DNA from: Tissierellales bacterium
GTDB lineage: Bacteria; Bacillota; Clostridia; Tissierellales; JAOAQY01
Assembly: GCA_025210965.1 (NCBI GenBank)
Contig: JAOAQY010000181.1
Span: 1-64,000, forward strand
Direction: 5' to 3'
Length of the DNA: 64,000 nucleotides
Shown here piece by piece: positions 15,392-23,559 of the stretch. Below the pieces are notes generated by a model. That model saw nothing but the letters and a program-made list of their open reading frames with translations, was not told where the DNA came from and made no database searches. The position numbers and the translations under genes are program-made. Position 1 is the first letter of the stretch, and the number at the start of each line of letters is the position of its first letter.

Positions 15392-16141
15392 CTACTTAAA
15401 ATTTATAATACTATTCAATTTCTTATCACGTTGTTTCAATGTTTCACCAAAGACATTCCATTTATTCTGAGCTAAATTATCCATATCTTCAAGTGAAACA
15501 AAGTCTTTCCATATTTCAGGATATTGTAACTTTATATCCTTCTGCTCTTGATATTTTGCATTAGGACAAAACCAACATCCATTTCTCTTAGTGTATTCAT
15601 ATATTGGACTCAACAAACCATACTTTATACAAAGTTCCCTTGCCATATTTTCTGTTAGATGATACTTCTCCAACAAAGAGATCTTACAATTATCTTTATG
15701 CAGACTTTTTAACCTTCTAGGTTCATTTATTGCAATTCCTACATATTCAATATACTCACTAGCAAGACTTTTATAGTAATTCTTTATAGGTTTTAGCTTA
15801 CAATCTCTTTTTACAGAACATAATCCACTAATCGCAAAACCATATTTCTTACCTTTATGATCCATATGTTTTCTTGGATGTTTTATTATTCTATGAAAAA
15901 CATCTAAATAATCACGTTCTCCTTGTACTATTAAAACTTCATATCCCCAAGACTTAAACAATGGAATAGCTTTATTTTTTACAAAATCCATATGTGCAGG
16001 ATTTTCACCACTTATGTTTTTTTCTTTATCATATAATACTTCTGAAAATATTATAGTATCAAGCGGTTCTTTATTCTCATGAGCTAATATTATACTAGCT
16101 GTGCTATCTTTACCTCCAGACCAACTGCAAATGTATTTCAC
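15392..16141 (-). CDS. PP-loop protein of the PAPS-reductase/DndC-like superfamily
   Basis: 249 residues, GTG start. The PP-loop SGGKDST is at residues 8-14, the signature of ATP-pyrophosphatases that adenylylate a substrate (PAPS reductases, tRNA thiolation enzymes, DndC). Cys pairs LCSVKRDC (about 108-115) and GCWFCPNAK (about 189-197) could bind metal or an iron-sulfur cluster. Plasmid and phage copies of this family are common. No other dnd genes are near, so a DNA phosphorothioation role is not supported. It has its own terminator. The start lies inside a structured segment (16141-16213). Confidence 0.75.
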   Translation of the reverse strand: MKYICSWSGGKDSTASIILAHENKEPLDTIIFSEVLYDKEKNISGENPAHMDFVKNKAIPLFKSWGYEVLIVQGERDYLDVFHRIIKHPRKHMDHKGKKYGFAISGLCSVKRDCKLKPIKNYYKSLASEYIEYVGIAINEPRRLKSLHKDNCKISLLEKYHLTENMARELCIKYGLLSPIYEYTKRNGCWFCPNAKYQEQKDIKLQYPEIWKDFVSLEDMDNLAQNKWNVFGETLKQRDKKLNSIINFK

Positions 16142-16213
16142 GGAGACATGGGTTGAATACCCATGACTGCATCTTGACTACGCTTAAGACTATACTAGTC
16201 TCCCAAGTGCTTC
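16141..16213 (-). other. Structured segment upstream of the PP-loop gene
   Basis: On the minus strand, GGGAGAC and GTCTCC (next to the GTG start) can enclose two hairpins, GACTA-gta-TAGTC and CATGGGT-attca-ACCCATG, giving a compact three-way junction that touches the start codon. Together with the preceding GAAATGCAGAAGCACTTGG it is reminiscent of the right ends of IS200/IS605-type elements, but no tnpB or tnpA is present. A solo IS end or a cis-regulatory RNA are both possible. Confidence 0.4.
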
Positions 16214-16251
16214 TGCATTTCAGTTTTCGCAACTCACCATCATAACCCCAT

Positions 16252-16434
16252 TTAGGATATTTCAACAAGTCTCCTTTTAATTTTTCTCTTTCTTACCTTA
16301 GCTGTTTGTAATGCTCTTCGCCACATACTCAAAAATTCTCGTTCATTGGTCTGAATTGAACGATCAATCATCATAGTATATTCAGCTATTTCTATATTTA
16401 TTTCTGATAGTTCTTCATTGATACTTAACTGCAA
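16252..16434 (-). CDS. Small coiled-coil protein, 60 aa
   Basis: TTG start with a strong AGGAGGG upstream. The product is helical: an acidic N-terminal half (LSINEELSEINIEIAEY) and a basic C-terminus (KVRKRKIKRRLVEIS). No domain was recognised. The basic tail may contact nucleic acid. It is encoded just ahead of the structured segment and the PP-loop gene. Confidence 0.55.
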   Translation of the reverse strand: MQLSINEELSEINIEIAEYTMMIDRSIQTNEREFLSMWRRALQTAKVRKRKIKRRLVEIS

Positions 16435-16511
16435 TACATTCCCTCCTAAGATTATTAATTAAATATAAATTATTTTTGTCTTTTTTAATCTGTTCACATA
16501 TTTATTGTAAC

Positions 16512-16541
16512 AAAAAAATACTTCATTATGAAGTATTTTTA
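16512..16541. terminator. Terminator hairpin
   Basis: AAAATACTTC / GAAGTATTTT with flanking A- and T-runs, same sequence type as 10375-10410. The following stretch to 16778 contains no gene I can support. Confidence 0.65.
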
Positions 16542-16778
16542 TCCGTTTTTATTAATTTTTTATATTTGTCCTATATACATACATCAACAGTGTTACATTG
16601 CAAATGGTATAGTAGTTATCAAATTATGATTTTCAGTAAACTAGTCTTATACTATGAAGAGGTACCAGTTATCACTTCAATACCAGTATATCAAACTAGT
16701 TTGTCCCTTCAGGATTATCACTTGAAACATTAAGTTCTATATTACAAACAACCAATATTTGAATTATTTATAACCCTA

Positions 16779-17411
16779 TTAATATTCAAAACTTCCCCAA
16801 CTGATATAATTGAGAGAAGCAGTAATATCATCGCTAACATTAAAATCTTTTTCTAACACTTCAACAGCTATAGAACTAGCATAACAATTATTATAAATAG
16901 CTAATATCAGCTTATCATCAGTAATAATATTATTTGGCTGAAAAATATCATTAGTAATAAGTTTTGTACTTTCATATGCTTGTATATCAGTATCCATAAT
17001 CAAATCTATATCAGTAGTATTCCATAGCAAATAGTCTGGAAGATTATCAAATATTGATTTTTCAGTAAATTGAGCAGTACTTCCCTCAACATATTTTTTA
17101 TCCTGGTATTTGCTTTTTACGACAAATAAATTCAGATCAATAATATTTCCTTTATACATGTTGTATGCATAAGGAATGGAATAGTTCTTATTATTTTTTC
17201 TAAGGTGAATAAAGCCCTTATGTAATTCAACGTCTATATTTCTTGTTCTACAAATCCTTTGAACTAATCTTGGTATATACTCTTCTCCATATATTGCACG
17301 ACAATTCTTAATCAAGTATGCTGATATATTTTTTAAAAACTTTTCTTCAGATATACTTAATTCCTTCGGAGAGAATAAACTCTTAAACATCCTCTTCATT
17401 CCTTTCTTCAT
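16779..17411 (-). CDS. Hypothetical protein, paralogue of 24943-25545
   Basis: 210 residues. It shares the core AYLIKNCRAIYGEEYI-RLV, NLPDYL and LILAIYN with the protein at 24943-25545, where the sequence is AYLIKNCKAVYGEEYIARLV. Two divergent members of one family on the element suggest a mobile-element function, but no known domain was recognised. The start may be any of three nearby ATGs (residues 1, 5 or 8), and the ribosome signal does not decide. Confidence 0.65.
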   Translation of the reverse strand: MKKGMKRMFKSLFSPKELSISEEKFLKNISAYLIKNCRAIYGEEYIPRLVQRICRTRNIDVELHKGFIHLRKNNKNYSIPYAYNMYKGNIIDLNLFVVKSKYQDKKYVEGSTAQFTEKSIFDNLPDYLLWNTTDIDLIMDTDIQAYESTKLITNDIFQPNNIITDDKLILAIYNNCYASSIAVEVLEKDFNVSDDITASLNYISWGSFEY

Positions 17412-17439
17412 TCTACAAAAACTTTAAATCTCTGCTATC

Positions 17440-17611
17440 AAGTAATTAGCCATATGAAACTACTACTTTTCTGCAGTAAAATTCCTTTCTCTATTAAAAC
17501 ACTATCAGAATGCTTTAATGCCCTATATTCGTTAAAAAACAAATATCCTGACACAAAATACTAAAAGCAAAAACAAAACCACTGTGACTCTTATAATCCC
17601 TTTGCTCATTA
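17440..17611 (-). pseudogene. Possible frameshifted small membrane-protein gene
   Basis: From an ATG near 17611 a membrane segment (GIIRVTVVLFLLLVFCVRIF) reads to a stop in a run of six T. With one base removed there, the frame continues as FFNEYRALKHSDSVLIEKGI and onward to a stop near 17440. Either a broken gene or a homopolymer error in the sequence. No clear ribosome site, so confidence is low. Confidence 0.3.
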
Positions 17612-17660
17612 TAACTTTGTATATTATTTTAATACTTAAGCTTAACAAAATTCACAATTT

Positions 17661-17966
17661 TTATCCTAGAGCAATAACTCTCAAAAGTAAGCTACAAAAA
17701 CAAATAAAATATAGCAACATCATAAATTTATGCTCTGCAATTTTTGTAACCCAACGATAAGAATATACATTATTTGGTGCTTTACCAACCTCTATACTAT
17801 CATCATCCATACTTGCAAAAAATCTTTGTTCATATTCTAATCTTTCCTCATAATTTACTTGAGCATATTTATAATTAACATATTCTCTAATCCCAAAAAA
17901 TCCAAAAAATAGAACAATTAAAATACACAAAATTACAGGAAATGAAGCAAATCCTTTATTGTTCAT
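17661..17966 (-). CDS. Prepilin-like small membrane protein
   Basis: 101 residues from the ATG at 17966 (AGGAGTGGT upstream). The N-terminus MNNKGFASFPVILCILIVLF resembles a class III/type IV prepilin signal: short, Lys-Gly then Phe and a hydrophobic stretch. A second membrane span lies at the C-terminus. It resembles the two proteins at 22966-23187 and 23319-23531 in design. A surface pseudopilin role, perhaps with the TadZ-like ATPase at 53522, is inference. Confidence 0.5.
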   Translation of the reverse strand: MNNKGFASFPVILCILIVLFFGFFGIREYVNYKYAQVNYEERLEYEQRFFASMDDDSIEVGKAPNNVYSYRWVTKIAEHKFMMLLYFICFCSLLLRVIALG

Positions 17967-18063
17967 TTCTACCACTCCTATCTTTCCAAATTAATATTAT
18001 CTCTATATACCATAATCTAAAAATTTTTCTTGCTGACTCCTATCCTCTTCATATTATTCATAC

Positions 18064-18615
18064 TCAATACTTCTCCAACTTTTGAGCATGAATAACCATT
18101 GACGTATCACAGTATTTTTCAACAAATTGCAACTTATCATCTATATCCTTTTGACTATATGAAGAGGTTATTACCTCAACACCAATAGTTAACCCTTCAG
18201 CTGATATATACATTCCATCAGTTGTCTTAGCACTATCTTTATAGATATTAGCAAGTTCTGTCTCTGTCTTCCAGGACTGCTTTTGTTCAAACTTTAAACT
18301 AGTATATATCTTGGTTAAAACATAGTCATGTTCAAGCTGTGATATATCTGATTTGTATGTTCTAATTAGAAACTCACTTCTACATCTTCTCTTAGCCTCT
18401 TCAGAAAGAACGTAAATATTTCTCATAATCCCATAAACTAAATGCGGACCCTTTTTAATAAGGTTTCCGCATTGAATATGTTGTCTTATCCTTTTGTCAT
18501 TCATATCTAGAAGAGGAAAGAACTCTTCAGTTGTAAAGCCAGTCCTTGCAATAGCTTTTAACAACTGAATATCTTTCTCTTTCTCTATCATCCTAATACG
18601 TCCATTTGATCCCAT
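18064..18615 (-). CDS. Winged-helix protein, replication-relaxation-like
   Basis: 183 residues. An N-terminal helix-turn-helix (DIQLLKAIARTGFTTEEFFP) with winged-helix follow-up and a predicted alpha/beta C-terminal part (GVEVITSSYSQKDIDDKL) resemble the Replic_Relax type proteins found beside plasmid partition and mobilisation genes. The family call is tentative. The start at 18615 overlaps the end of parB by 23 bp, and an ATG at 18591, two bases after the parB stop, is equally possible. Translationally coupled to parB. Confidence 0.55.
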   Translation of the reverse strand: MGSNGRIRMIEKEKDIQLLKAIARTGFTTEEFFPLLDMNDKRIRQHIQCGNLIKKGPHLVYGIMRNIYVLSEEAKRRCRSEFLIRTYKSDISQLEHDYVLTKIYTSLKFEQKQSWKTETELANIYKDSAKTTDGMYISAEGLTIGVEVITSSYSQKDIDDKLQFVEKYCDTSMVIHAQKLEKY

Positions 18616-19513
18616 TGGCTTTTTCCCACTCCTTGATCAGCTTCTTTACTTCACTTTTGATAATAGGTGGAATATTTACTGAAAGATACTTTTCTGATTC
18701 ATTTATTTCTTCTACAGGATCAAAGATTTTTTCAATCTGCTCTTTTTCAGTAAATTTTTTTATTTTTTTAGCGGTATCATTTGTTAACTGTTCCTTGAAA
18801 TTTTCAAAAATCCATTGCTGTGTTTCTTTATCCTTACCTGTTATACCTTGGACATGTTTATAATTTAATTCTTCACCAACCATGTCAAATATTTCAGGAA
18901 TCAACTTATCAAGATTAAGAATCCTTCGAATAGTAGTAGTAGTTTTTCCTGTCTGTGCCTCCATTTTTTTATAGTTCTCTTTCTTACTTTCAACATCTTC
19001 AGACTCCTGATTATCTAAGTATATCTTCTTTAATGCTTTAAATGATTCTTTTGTTGTAGAATTTCTTTGTGCTTGATTGGCATAACTAATAGCAACTTCA
19101 GCACTTTTCTTATCAATTTTTTCAGTTCTAAAAATCTTAGCTTCAATACCTCTAAACTCAGTGTGTCCCTCTTCTAGAAGTTCCCTGAATGCTCTTGTAC
19201 GATTATGACCTGATAAAATCATAAAGTCTTTTCCATCTGGATTTTCCCATACCAAAATTGGGTGGAAAAGTCCAAATTTTATCATTGATTCTTTCATTCC
19301 AATAAATTTTTCGTCCGTTATAGGACTATAGAAGTTCCAGTCCTTCGGAGCCTCTACTAGTTTATCTAAAGGAATTATTCTAACATTAGTAGCTACTTCC
19401 AAAGATTTATATAACTCTTCCTCTTCAACTTCTAAACTATCATTATAAGCACCAACTATATTATCTAGTAAGGTATTTGCACCCTTATCTATACTTTCAT
19501 TATTCTTAGACAT
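18593..19513 (-). CDS. parB: ParB-type partition protein
   Basis: 306 residues with an N-terminal ParB/Srx nuclease-like fold: VRIIPLDKLVEAPKDWNFY, then FMILSGHNRTRAF at about 97-109, the conserved CTP-binding box II region. A central helix-turn-helix follows (TTTIRRILNLDKLIPEI). It directly follows parA (19516-20523; 2 bp between stop and start), so this is a standard parA-parB operon for segregation. Candidate binding palindromes lie upstream at 20642-20730. Confidence 0.85.
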   Translation of the reverse strand: MSKNNESIDKGANTLLDNIVGAYNDSLEVEEEELYKSLEVATNVRIIPLDKLVEAPKDWNFYSPITDEKFIGMKESMIKFGLFHPILVWENPDGKDFMILSGHNRTRAFRELLEEGHTEFRGIEAKIFRTEKIDKKSAEVAISYANQAQRNSTTKESFKALKKIYLDNQESEDVESKKENYKKMEAQTGKTTTTIRRILNLDKLIPEIFDMVGEELNYKHVQGITGKDKETQQWIFENFKEQLTNDTAKKIKKFTEKEQIEKIFDPVEEINESEKYLSVNIPPIIKSEVKKLIKEWEKANGIKWTY

Positions 19514-19515
19514 AT

Positions 19516-20523
19516 TTACCCCCTACTATTACTCATAATTTCTTTAGCAAAAGCTTTAAATTGTTTGTCTGCTTTACTCTTTTTATTTTTTCCTTCAATA
19601 TATACATTTAGAGGCATTCTTTCCCACTGTGCTTCTGGAATCTTAGCATCAGTAGGTATGAACGATTTGTATATATTAATATCTACTTTACTAGTAAGAA
19701 GCTCTAGAGTCTCATTAACCTTACTAGTCATATTGTATCGGTTGTCTACTTTTGTTTTGATTAGTCCAGATATCTGTAGATTCTTATTAACTCTCTGAGC
19801 CTTTTTAATAAATCTAATTAATACATCAAGTCCCATGACCCCAAATGGCGAAAGCTCCACCGGGACAATAATATTGTCACTTACTGATAATATATTCTGA
19901 TTTAACAAACCTAACATAGGATTACAATCGAAGATTATATAATCATATACTCCCTTATCAATTAGTGGTCTTATAAGAGTCTCCATCAATGATTCTCTAT
20001 AGCTTTTCAGAGTTAAATCCATCTCTATTGTAGCCATTTCAAAATCACTAATAACAACATCTAGATTTTCATAACCAGTACTTCTAATAAAATCTTCTAT
20101 ATTACTTGGATTTACATCATGGTCAACATCTATTAATGCTTTATAGATACTTCTGCTCATTTCAAAATCTTGACCTAATGAGTATGTTAGATTACATTGT
20201 AGATCTGCATCTACTAGTAACACTCTTTTTCCCATTTTCGATAATTCGTATCCAACATTTGAAACTATACTTGTTTTAGAACAACCACCCTTGCTATTAA
20301 GTACAGTATATATTTCTGTTGGTCTATAATCATCTACATAGATTTCAGCTAGTGGAACATTAAGTGCATCTGCAATTTTTTTTAAATTATCTATTGCAGT
20401 CCCTCTATTCCCTGTCTCGATGTGTTTAATTATGCTTATATTTACTCCTGATATATCTGCTAATTCTTGCTGAGTTAAATTAATCTCTGTTCTAAACTTT
20501 TTGATATTATCACCAAATATCAT
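19516..20523 (-). CDS. parA: ParA ATPase with N-terminal XRE helix-turn-helix
   Basis: 335 residues from the ATG at 20523, chosen because AAAGGGGGAG precedes it. Residues about 3-60 are a lambda-repressor-type helix-turn-helix (LTQQELADISGVNISIIKHI). Residues about 70-330 are a ParA ATPase with Walker A KGGCSKTS (78-85) and VLLVDADLQCNLTYSL. Type Ia ParA proteins use an N-terminal domain to repress their own operon, and here an XRE fold appears to do that. Operator-like palindromes upstream fit autoregulation. It acts with the following parB. Confidence 0.88.
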   Translation of the reverse strand: MIFGDNIKKFRTEINLTQQELADISGVNISIIKHIETGNRGTAIDNLKKIADALNVPLAEIYVDDYRPTEIYTVLNSKGGCSKTSIVSNVGYELSKMGKRVLLVDADLQCNLTYSLGQDFEMSRSIYKALIDVDHDVNPSNIEDFIRSTGYENLDVVISDFEMATIEMDLTLKSYRESLMETLIRPLIDKGVYDYIIFDCNPMLGLLNQNILSVSDNIIVPVELSPFGVMGLDVLIRFIKKAQRVNKNLQISGLIKTKVDNRYNMTSKVNETLELLTSKVDINIYKSFIPTDAKIPEAQWERMPLNVYIEGKNKKSKADKQFKAFAKEIMSNSRG

Positions 20524-20641
20524 AAATTCTCCCCCTTTATAAATAAGATTTATATTTATCCACATTATATTCACAAGATTCTATCTAATATTGTCTTTAT
20601 ACTCATTTTATCAACAGGGAAAACTTTGTCAACGTTTTTTT

Positions 20642-20730
20642 GTAACCAAAGTTGCAATAATATCATAAAAATAGTTTTCTTACTATCACTAATATTATAA
20701 AAGTTACAACATGTGTGTAACAAAAGTTAC
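20642..20730. promoter_or_regulatory. Candidate par operator/centromere sites
   Basis: GTAACCAAAGTTGC (20642-20655) and GTAACAAAAGTTAC (20717-20730, a perfect palindrome apart from its 4-bp centre) flank a half-site AAGTTACAAC (20701-20710). They lie in the intergenic region directly upstream of parA, where a ParA-type autorepressor or ParB would bind. Role inferred from position. Confidence 0.5.
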
Positions 20731-20780
20731 GCATATGTATTTACAAATAGTAAATTATGAAGTAAAATATGTATAGACAA

Positions 20781-20800
20781 ACTAAATATATATATTTAGT
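20781..20800. promoter_or_regulatory. 20-bp perfect palindrome of the shared promoter motif
   Basis: ACTAAATATATATATTTAGT lies between the divergent parA and 20875 operons. The half GACTAAA-TATATAT recurs in promoters at 28057, 39302, 41551 and just before 52321. Likely an operator for a common regulator. Confidence 0.5.
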
Positions 20801-20874
20801 CAAAACATTTATACTATATTTAGTTGTGAAGAGGATACTCTCTTTACATAATATAAAAGAAAGAAGGGGATTTA

Positions 20875-21045
20875 ATGGCACATAGTCAATGGTGTGGTAA
20901 TGATTGTTCAGAATGTACAAAAAACTGTGTTCTAGACAATTCAATACCTTGCTCACCTAACTGCTCAGATTTAGTAGATGATCTACCAATAGGAAAACAC
21001 TGCATAAATTGTGATGCAATTATAGAAAGGAGTGATTCAAAATAA
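20875..21045 (+). CDS. Cys-rich small protein, 56 aa
   Basis: ATG preceded by AAGAAGGGG. Nine cysteines in 56 residues in the pattern WCGNDCSECTKNC, IPCSPNC, HCINCD, which suggests a metal-binding mini-domain. It leads the plus-strand operon that continues into the membrane protein and methyltransferase genes. No known function. Confidence 0.65.
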   Translation: MAHSQWCGNDCSECTKNCVLDNSIPCSPNCSDLVDDLPIGKHCINCDAIIERSDSK

Positions 21046-21071
21046 ATATTCTCTATATAAACATCTTAATA

Positions 21072-21620
21072 ATGGCTATTGTAGGTATACTTTTACTAGT
21101 CATATCTATAAAAGAAACAGCATTTTTTATTTTAGTCTACCTATTTGTTGTAGGACTTACATCATATATGTACATCCAAAGGGGAGAAATTGACCCTAAA
21201 TATTTAGCACTTGTTACTGTAGGACTTTTTATACTATTTGCTTTTGTTATGTGGCTTATCCCGTTTGCAGCCATACCTATAATAGTACTAGTAATACTCT
21301 CTTTACTATTTCAAACATCATCAGTTATTTCACATGAATTATCTTATGAATACTATACTGATAAACCAATATACTGTGCTCACACAATACAAAAGGATGA
21401 CTTAATAATATCCAAAGACACTGGTAAGATTTTCTTTGGTTTTTACATCTGTGATACTAAAGTATACGGAAGGTATTCAAATGATACCGTATATTTCTCA
21501 ATATATGAGAACATACTAACAATTTATAATAATAAGAATATAGCACTTAAGACTTTTAAAAAGGAACACACCTCTTCAATATGGGTAGAAGAGGATGAGT
21601 TAATGGAGGCATTAAAATGA
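21072..21620 (+). CDS. Membrane protein, 182 aa
   Basis: Four hydrophobic segments in residues 1-90, then a soluble C-terminal domain of about 90 residues rich in Tyr and Ile. A ribosome site (AAAGGAG at 21026-21032) fits an upstream ATA or ATT start better than the ATG at 21072, and the upstream codons also encode hydrophobic residues, so the true protein may be about 10 residues longer. It overlaps the methyltransferase start by 4 bp (ATGA), indicating coupling. Function unknown. Confidence 0.65.
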   Translation: MAIVGILLLVISIKETAFFILVYLFVVGLTSYMYIQRGEIDPKYLALVTVGLFILFAFVMWLIPFAAIPIIVLVILSLLFQTSSVISHELSYEYYTDKPIYCAHTIQKDDLIISKDTGKIFFGFYICDTKVYGRYSNDTVYFSIYENILTIYNNKNIALKTFKKEHTSSIWVEEDELMEALK

Positions 21621-22519
21621 GTATTACTGTGAAGAGTTTCTTCAGTGGCATTGGTGGTATGGATCTTGGATTGGCAGAATCTGGATTAGAGATTGTTGAG
21701 TCATATGAGATTGATAAGAAAGCTTGTGAAACACTTAGAAGAAATTTCAAACATACTATCAGAGAATGTGATATTACAAAATTAACTGTTTTAGATCAGC
21801 CTCATGCAGATGTATACGTTGGTACTTTTCCTTGCCAACATTACAGTAAAATTGCAGATATAAATGGAACTAGAAATGGAGATGCTTTATTTTTAGATTT
21901 TTTCCGCCATATAGCTATCGCTACCCCTGAAATGTTTATAATTGAAAATGTTCCCGGAATGTTAAAGTTTAAAGTTGTTATGGAATGTTTTACAAAACTT
22001 CCGGGGTACTACGTAAGAGTAGAATGTCCTATCGATGCAAAAAACTGGCTTCCTCAAAAGAGAGAACGTGTATTTATTATTGGGACCAAGAAACCCTTCA
22101 ACAATATTAGTTACCCGGATAACAATCCAGTGAAAATGAAAGACATAATAGAAGTAGGTGCAAAAGTTCATACTCCTGCTTATGTAAGTAAAAGACTTAA
22201 CGGTAATTATAGAGATCTTCCGATAATAACAGACTTAGAGGGTATAGCACCAACATGTGTTGCACATTACAGTAAAGATAGGTCTACAAGATTAATTAAT
22301 GATGGAATATCTATCAGACCATATTCAAAATTGGAATATGCACGACTACAAGGCTTTCCTGATTGGTTCTCCTTCTATGGAACCGACAATGATGCTTATA
22401 GACAGATTGGAAATGCAGTAGCAGTACCAGTTGCAAGATGGATAGGGAAAAATGTAATTAGATACTTTAACAATTACTTTAGAAACTATAATGATAAAGG
22501 GAGTGTGATTTTACAATGA
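21617..22519 (+). CDS. dcm: DNA (cytosine-5) methyltransferase
   Basis: 300 residues, compact for the family. Motif I FFSGIGGMDLGL (8-19), motif IV GTFPCQHYS with catalytic Cys73, motif VI ENV (110-112), motif VIII QKRERV (147-152) and motif X QIGNAVAVP near the C-terminus are all visible, so it should be active. No restriction enzyme gene is adjacent. Solitary methyltransferases on conjugative plasmids usually protect against host restriction, which is the likely role. The start overlaps the previous stop. Confidence 0.93.
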   Translation: MSITVKSFFSGIGGMDLGLAESGLEIVESYEIDKKACETLRRNFKHTIRECDITKLTVLDQPHADVYVGTFPCQHYSKIADINGTRNGDALFLDFFRHIAIATPEMFIIENVPGMLKFKVVMECFTKLPGYYVRVECPIDAKNWLPQKRERVFIIGTKKPFNNISYPDNNPVKMKDIIEVGAKVHTPAYVSKRLNGNYRDLPIITDLEGIAPTCVAHYSKDRSTRLINDGISIRPYSKLEYARLQGFPDWFSFYGTDNDAYRQIGNAVAVPVARWIGKNVIRYFNNYFRNYNDKGSVILQ

Positions 22520-22827
22520 AAAATGAAAACTCTAAGGAGAAAAAAGAGAAAAAACTAACGAAGGAGTTCACAATCTTATTTGTACAATGTGTAGCATTAT
22601 TATTGATAGATCATTATATAAACATTGGAGCTTTAAGTTATGCACCTGCAGTATATTTTACAACTGAAATAATCAGCAATGTATTTGAATTTAAATATAT
22701 TTCTAACTGGTTATTGCAACTAATTTGTTTACTAATAATATCAATAGTAATCGGTACCTTATTACCATTAGAAATATTTACTGCTATTTCATGTATAGGT
22801 CTAGTAATTTCTATACATAGAAATTAA
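22516..22827 (+). CDS. Small membrane protein, 103 aa
   Basis: The start overlaps the methyltransferase stop (ATGA). It has a Lys/Glu-rich N-terminus of about 20 residues and then three hydrophobic segments. Not recognised. It ends the operon, and a short hairpin (GAAGAGGA / TCCTCTTC, 22852-22873) follows and may terminate it. Confidence 0.6.
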   Translation: MKNENSKEKKEKKLTKEFTILFVQCVALLLIDHYINIGALSYAPAVYFTTEIISNVFEFKYISNWLLQLICLLIISIVIGTLLPLEIFTAISCIGLVISIHRN

Positions 22828-22965
22828 AAACTAAACAAGTAATCAATCAATGAAGAGGATCCTTGTCCTCTTCTAATTTTATATTCAATATGACTAAGGA
22901 AGAAAAAGAAATGCTTGACCTATTTCCCTCTAATTTTTAACCATTTACTACTTAAGAAAGAAGGT

Positions 22966-23187
22966 ATGCATATGAACACATTAAAAAAAGTTTTAAACAG
23001 TTTTAAACCTTTAAAAACGGTTTGTAAAAGTATATTCAGCAATCAAGGTTCAATAGTACTAGAATTTTATGTCTCACTAGCTATAATTCTTTTAATCATG
23101 CTCTTATTTGGTGACAGAACAAATACCTCTTCACTAGATACAGATGTTATAGTCCCATACTTAGTCCCAATGTTTTTAATAAAATAA
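22966..23187 (+). CDS. Prepilin/TadE-like small protein, copy 1
   Basis: 73 residues from the ATG at 22966 (AAGAAAGAAGG upstream). A basic amphipathic leader is followed by SNQGSIVLEFYVSLAIILLI, which has Gly, a hydrophobic residue and the Glu at +5 typical of type IV/Flp/TadE prepilin processing sites. The short tail ends in membrane-like residues. It is a tandem paralogue of 23319-23531: the first 45 codons and the ribosome site are clearly duplicated. A secreted pseudopilin role is inferred. Confidence 0.55.
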   Translation: MHMNTLKKVLNSFKPLKTVCKSIFSNQGSIVLEFYVSLAIILLIMLLFGDRTNTSSLDTDVIVPYLVPMFLIK

Positions 23188-23318
23188 CTACTAATTGTAT
23201 ATAGGAGTAAACTACGATGAAAACTTAGTGTAAAAGATTTTATTTGATTATTATGCAATACTTAATCTATTTCATCTAAAATTGTAATCATTAACTACTT
23301 AAGAAAGAAGGTATGCAA

Positions 23319-23531
23319 ATGTTCACATTTAAAAAAATTATAAACCGTTTTAAAACGTTAAAAACGGTTTATAAAAGTATATTCAATAATCAAGGTTTTA
23401 TAACTCTTGAATTTATAATTATAATCACTCTGCTTGCTTGCTTTATAGGTTTCATTAGTGAAAAGAGTGGTTCGACATCTGGTGAGATGATTGATATAGT
23501 ACCATATATAATACCAATGTTGTTTTTTTAA
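23319..23531 (+). CDS. Prepilin/TadE-like small protein, copy 2
   Basis: 70-residue paralogue of the preceding gene. NNQGFITLEFIIIITLLACF again shows Gly, a hydrophobic residue and Glu at +5 before a membrane helix. The same AAGAAAGAAGG ribosome site precedes it. Its 5' coding region contains a 14-bp perfect inverted repeat (TTATAAACCGTTTT at 23338 and its complement ending 23374), which could double as a protein-binding site or fold in the mRNA. Confidence 0.55.
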   Translation: MFTFKKIINRFKTLKTVYKSIFNNQGFITLEFIIIITLLACFIGFISEKSGSTSGEMIDIVPYIIPMLFF

Positions 23532-23559
23532 TATTTTATACAAATAAAAGGAGATAACT

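Noticed and set aside
15392-16141. DndC, i.e. a DNA phosphorothioation defence system
   Set aside because: The PP-loop fits the superfamily, but no dndA, dndB, dndD, dndE or restriction partner is nearby, so the specific call is not supported.
16476-16733. 85-codon plus-strand ORF after the terminator at 16512
   Set aside because: It spans a terminator hairpin, lacks a ribosome site and has a composition typical of non-coding AT-rich DNA.
20741-20956. 71-codon minus-strand ORF upstream of parA
   Set aside because: It covers the intergenic operator palindromes and the opposing Cys-rich gene, and has no ribosome site.
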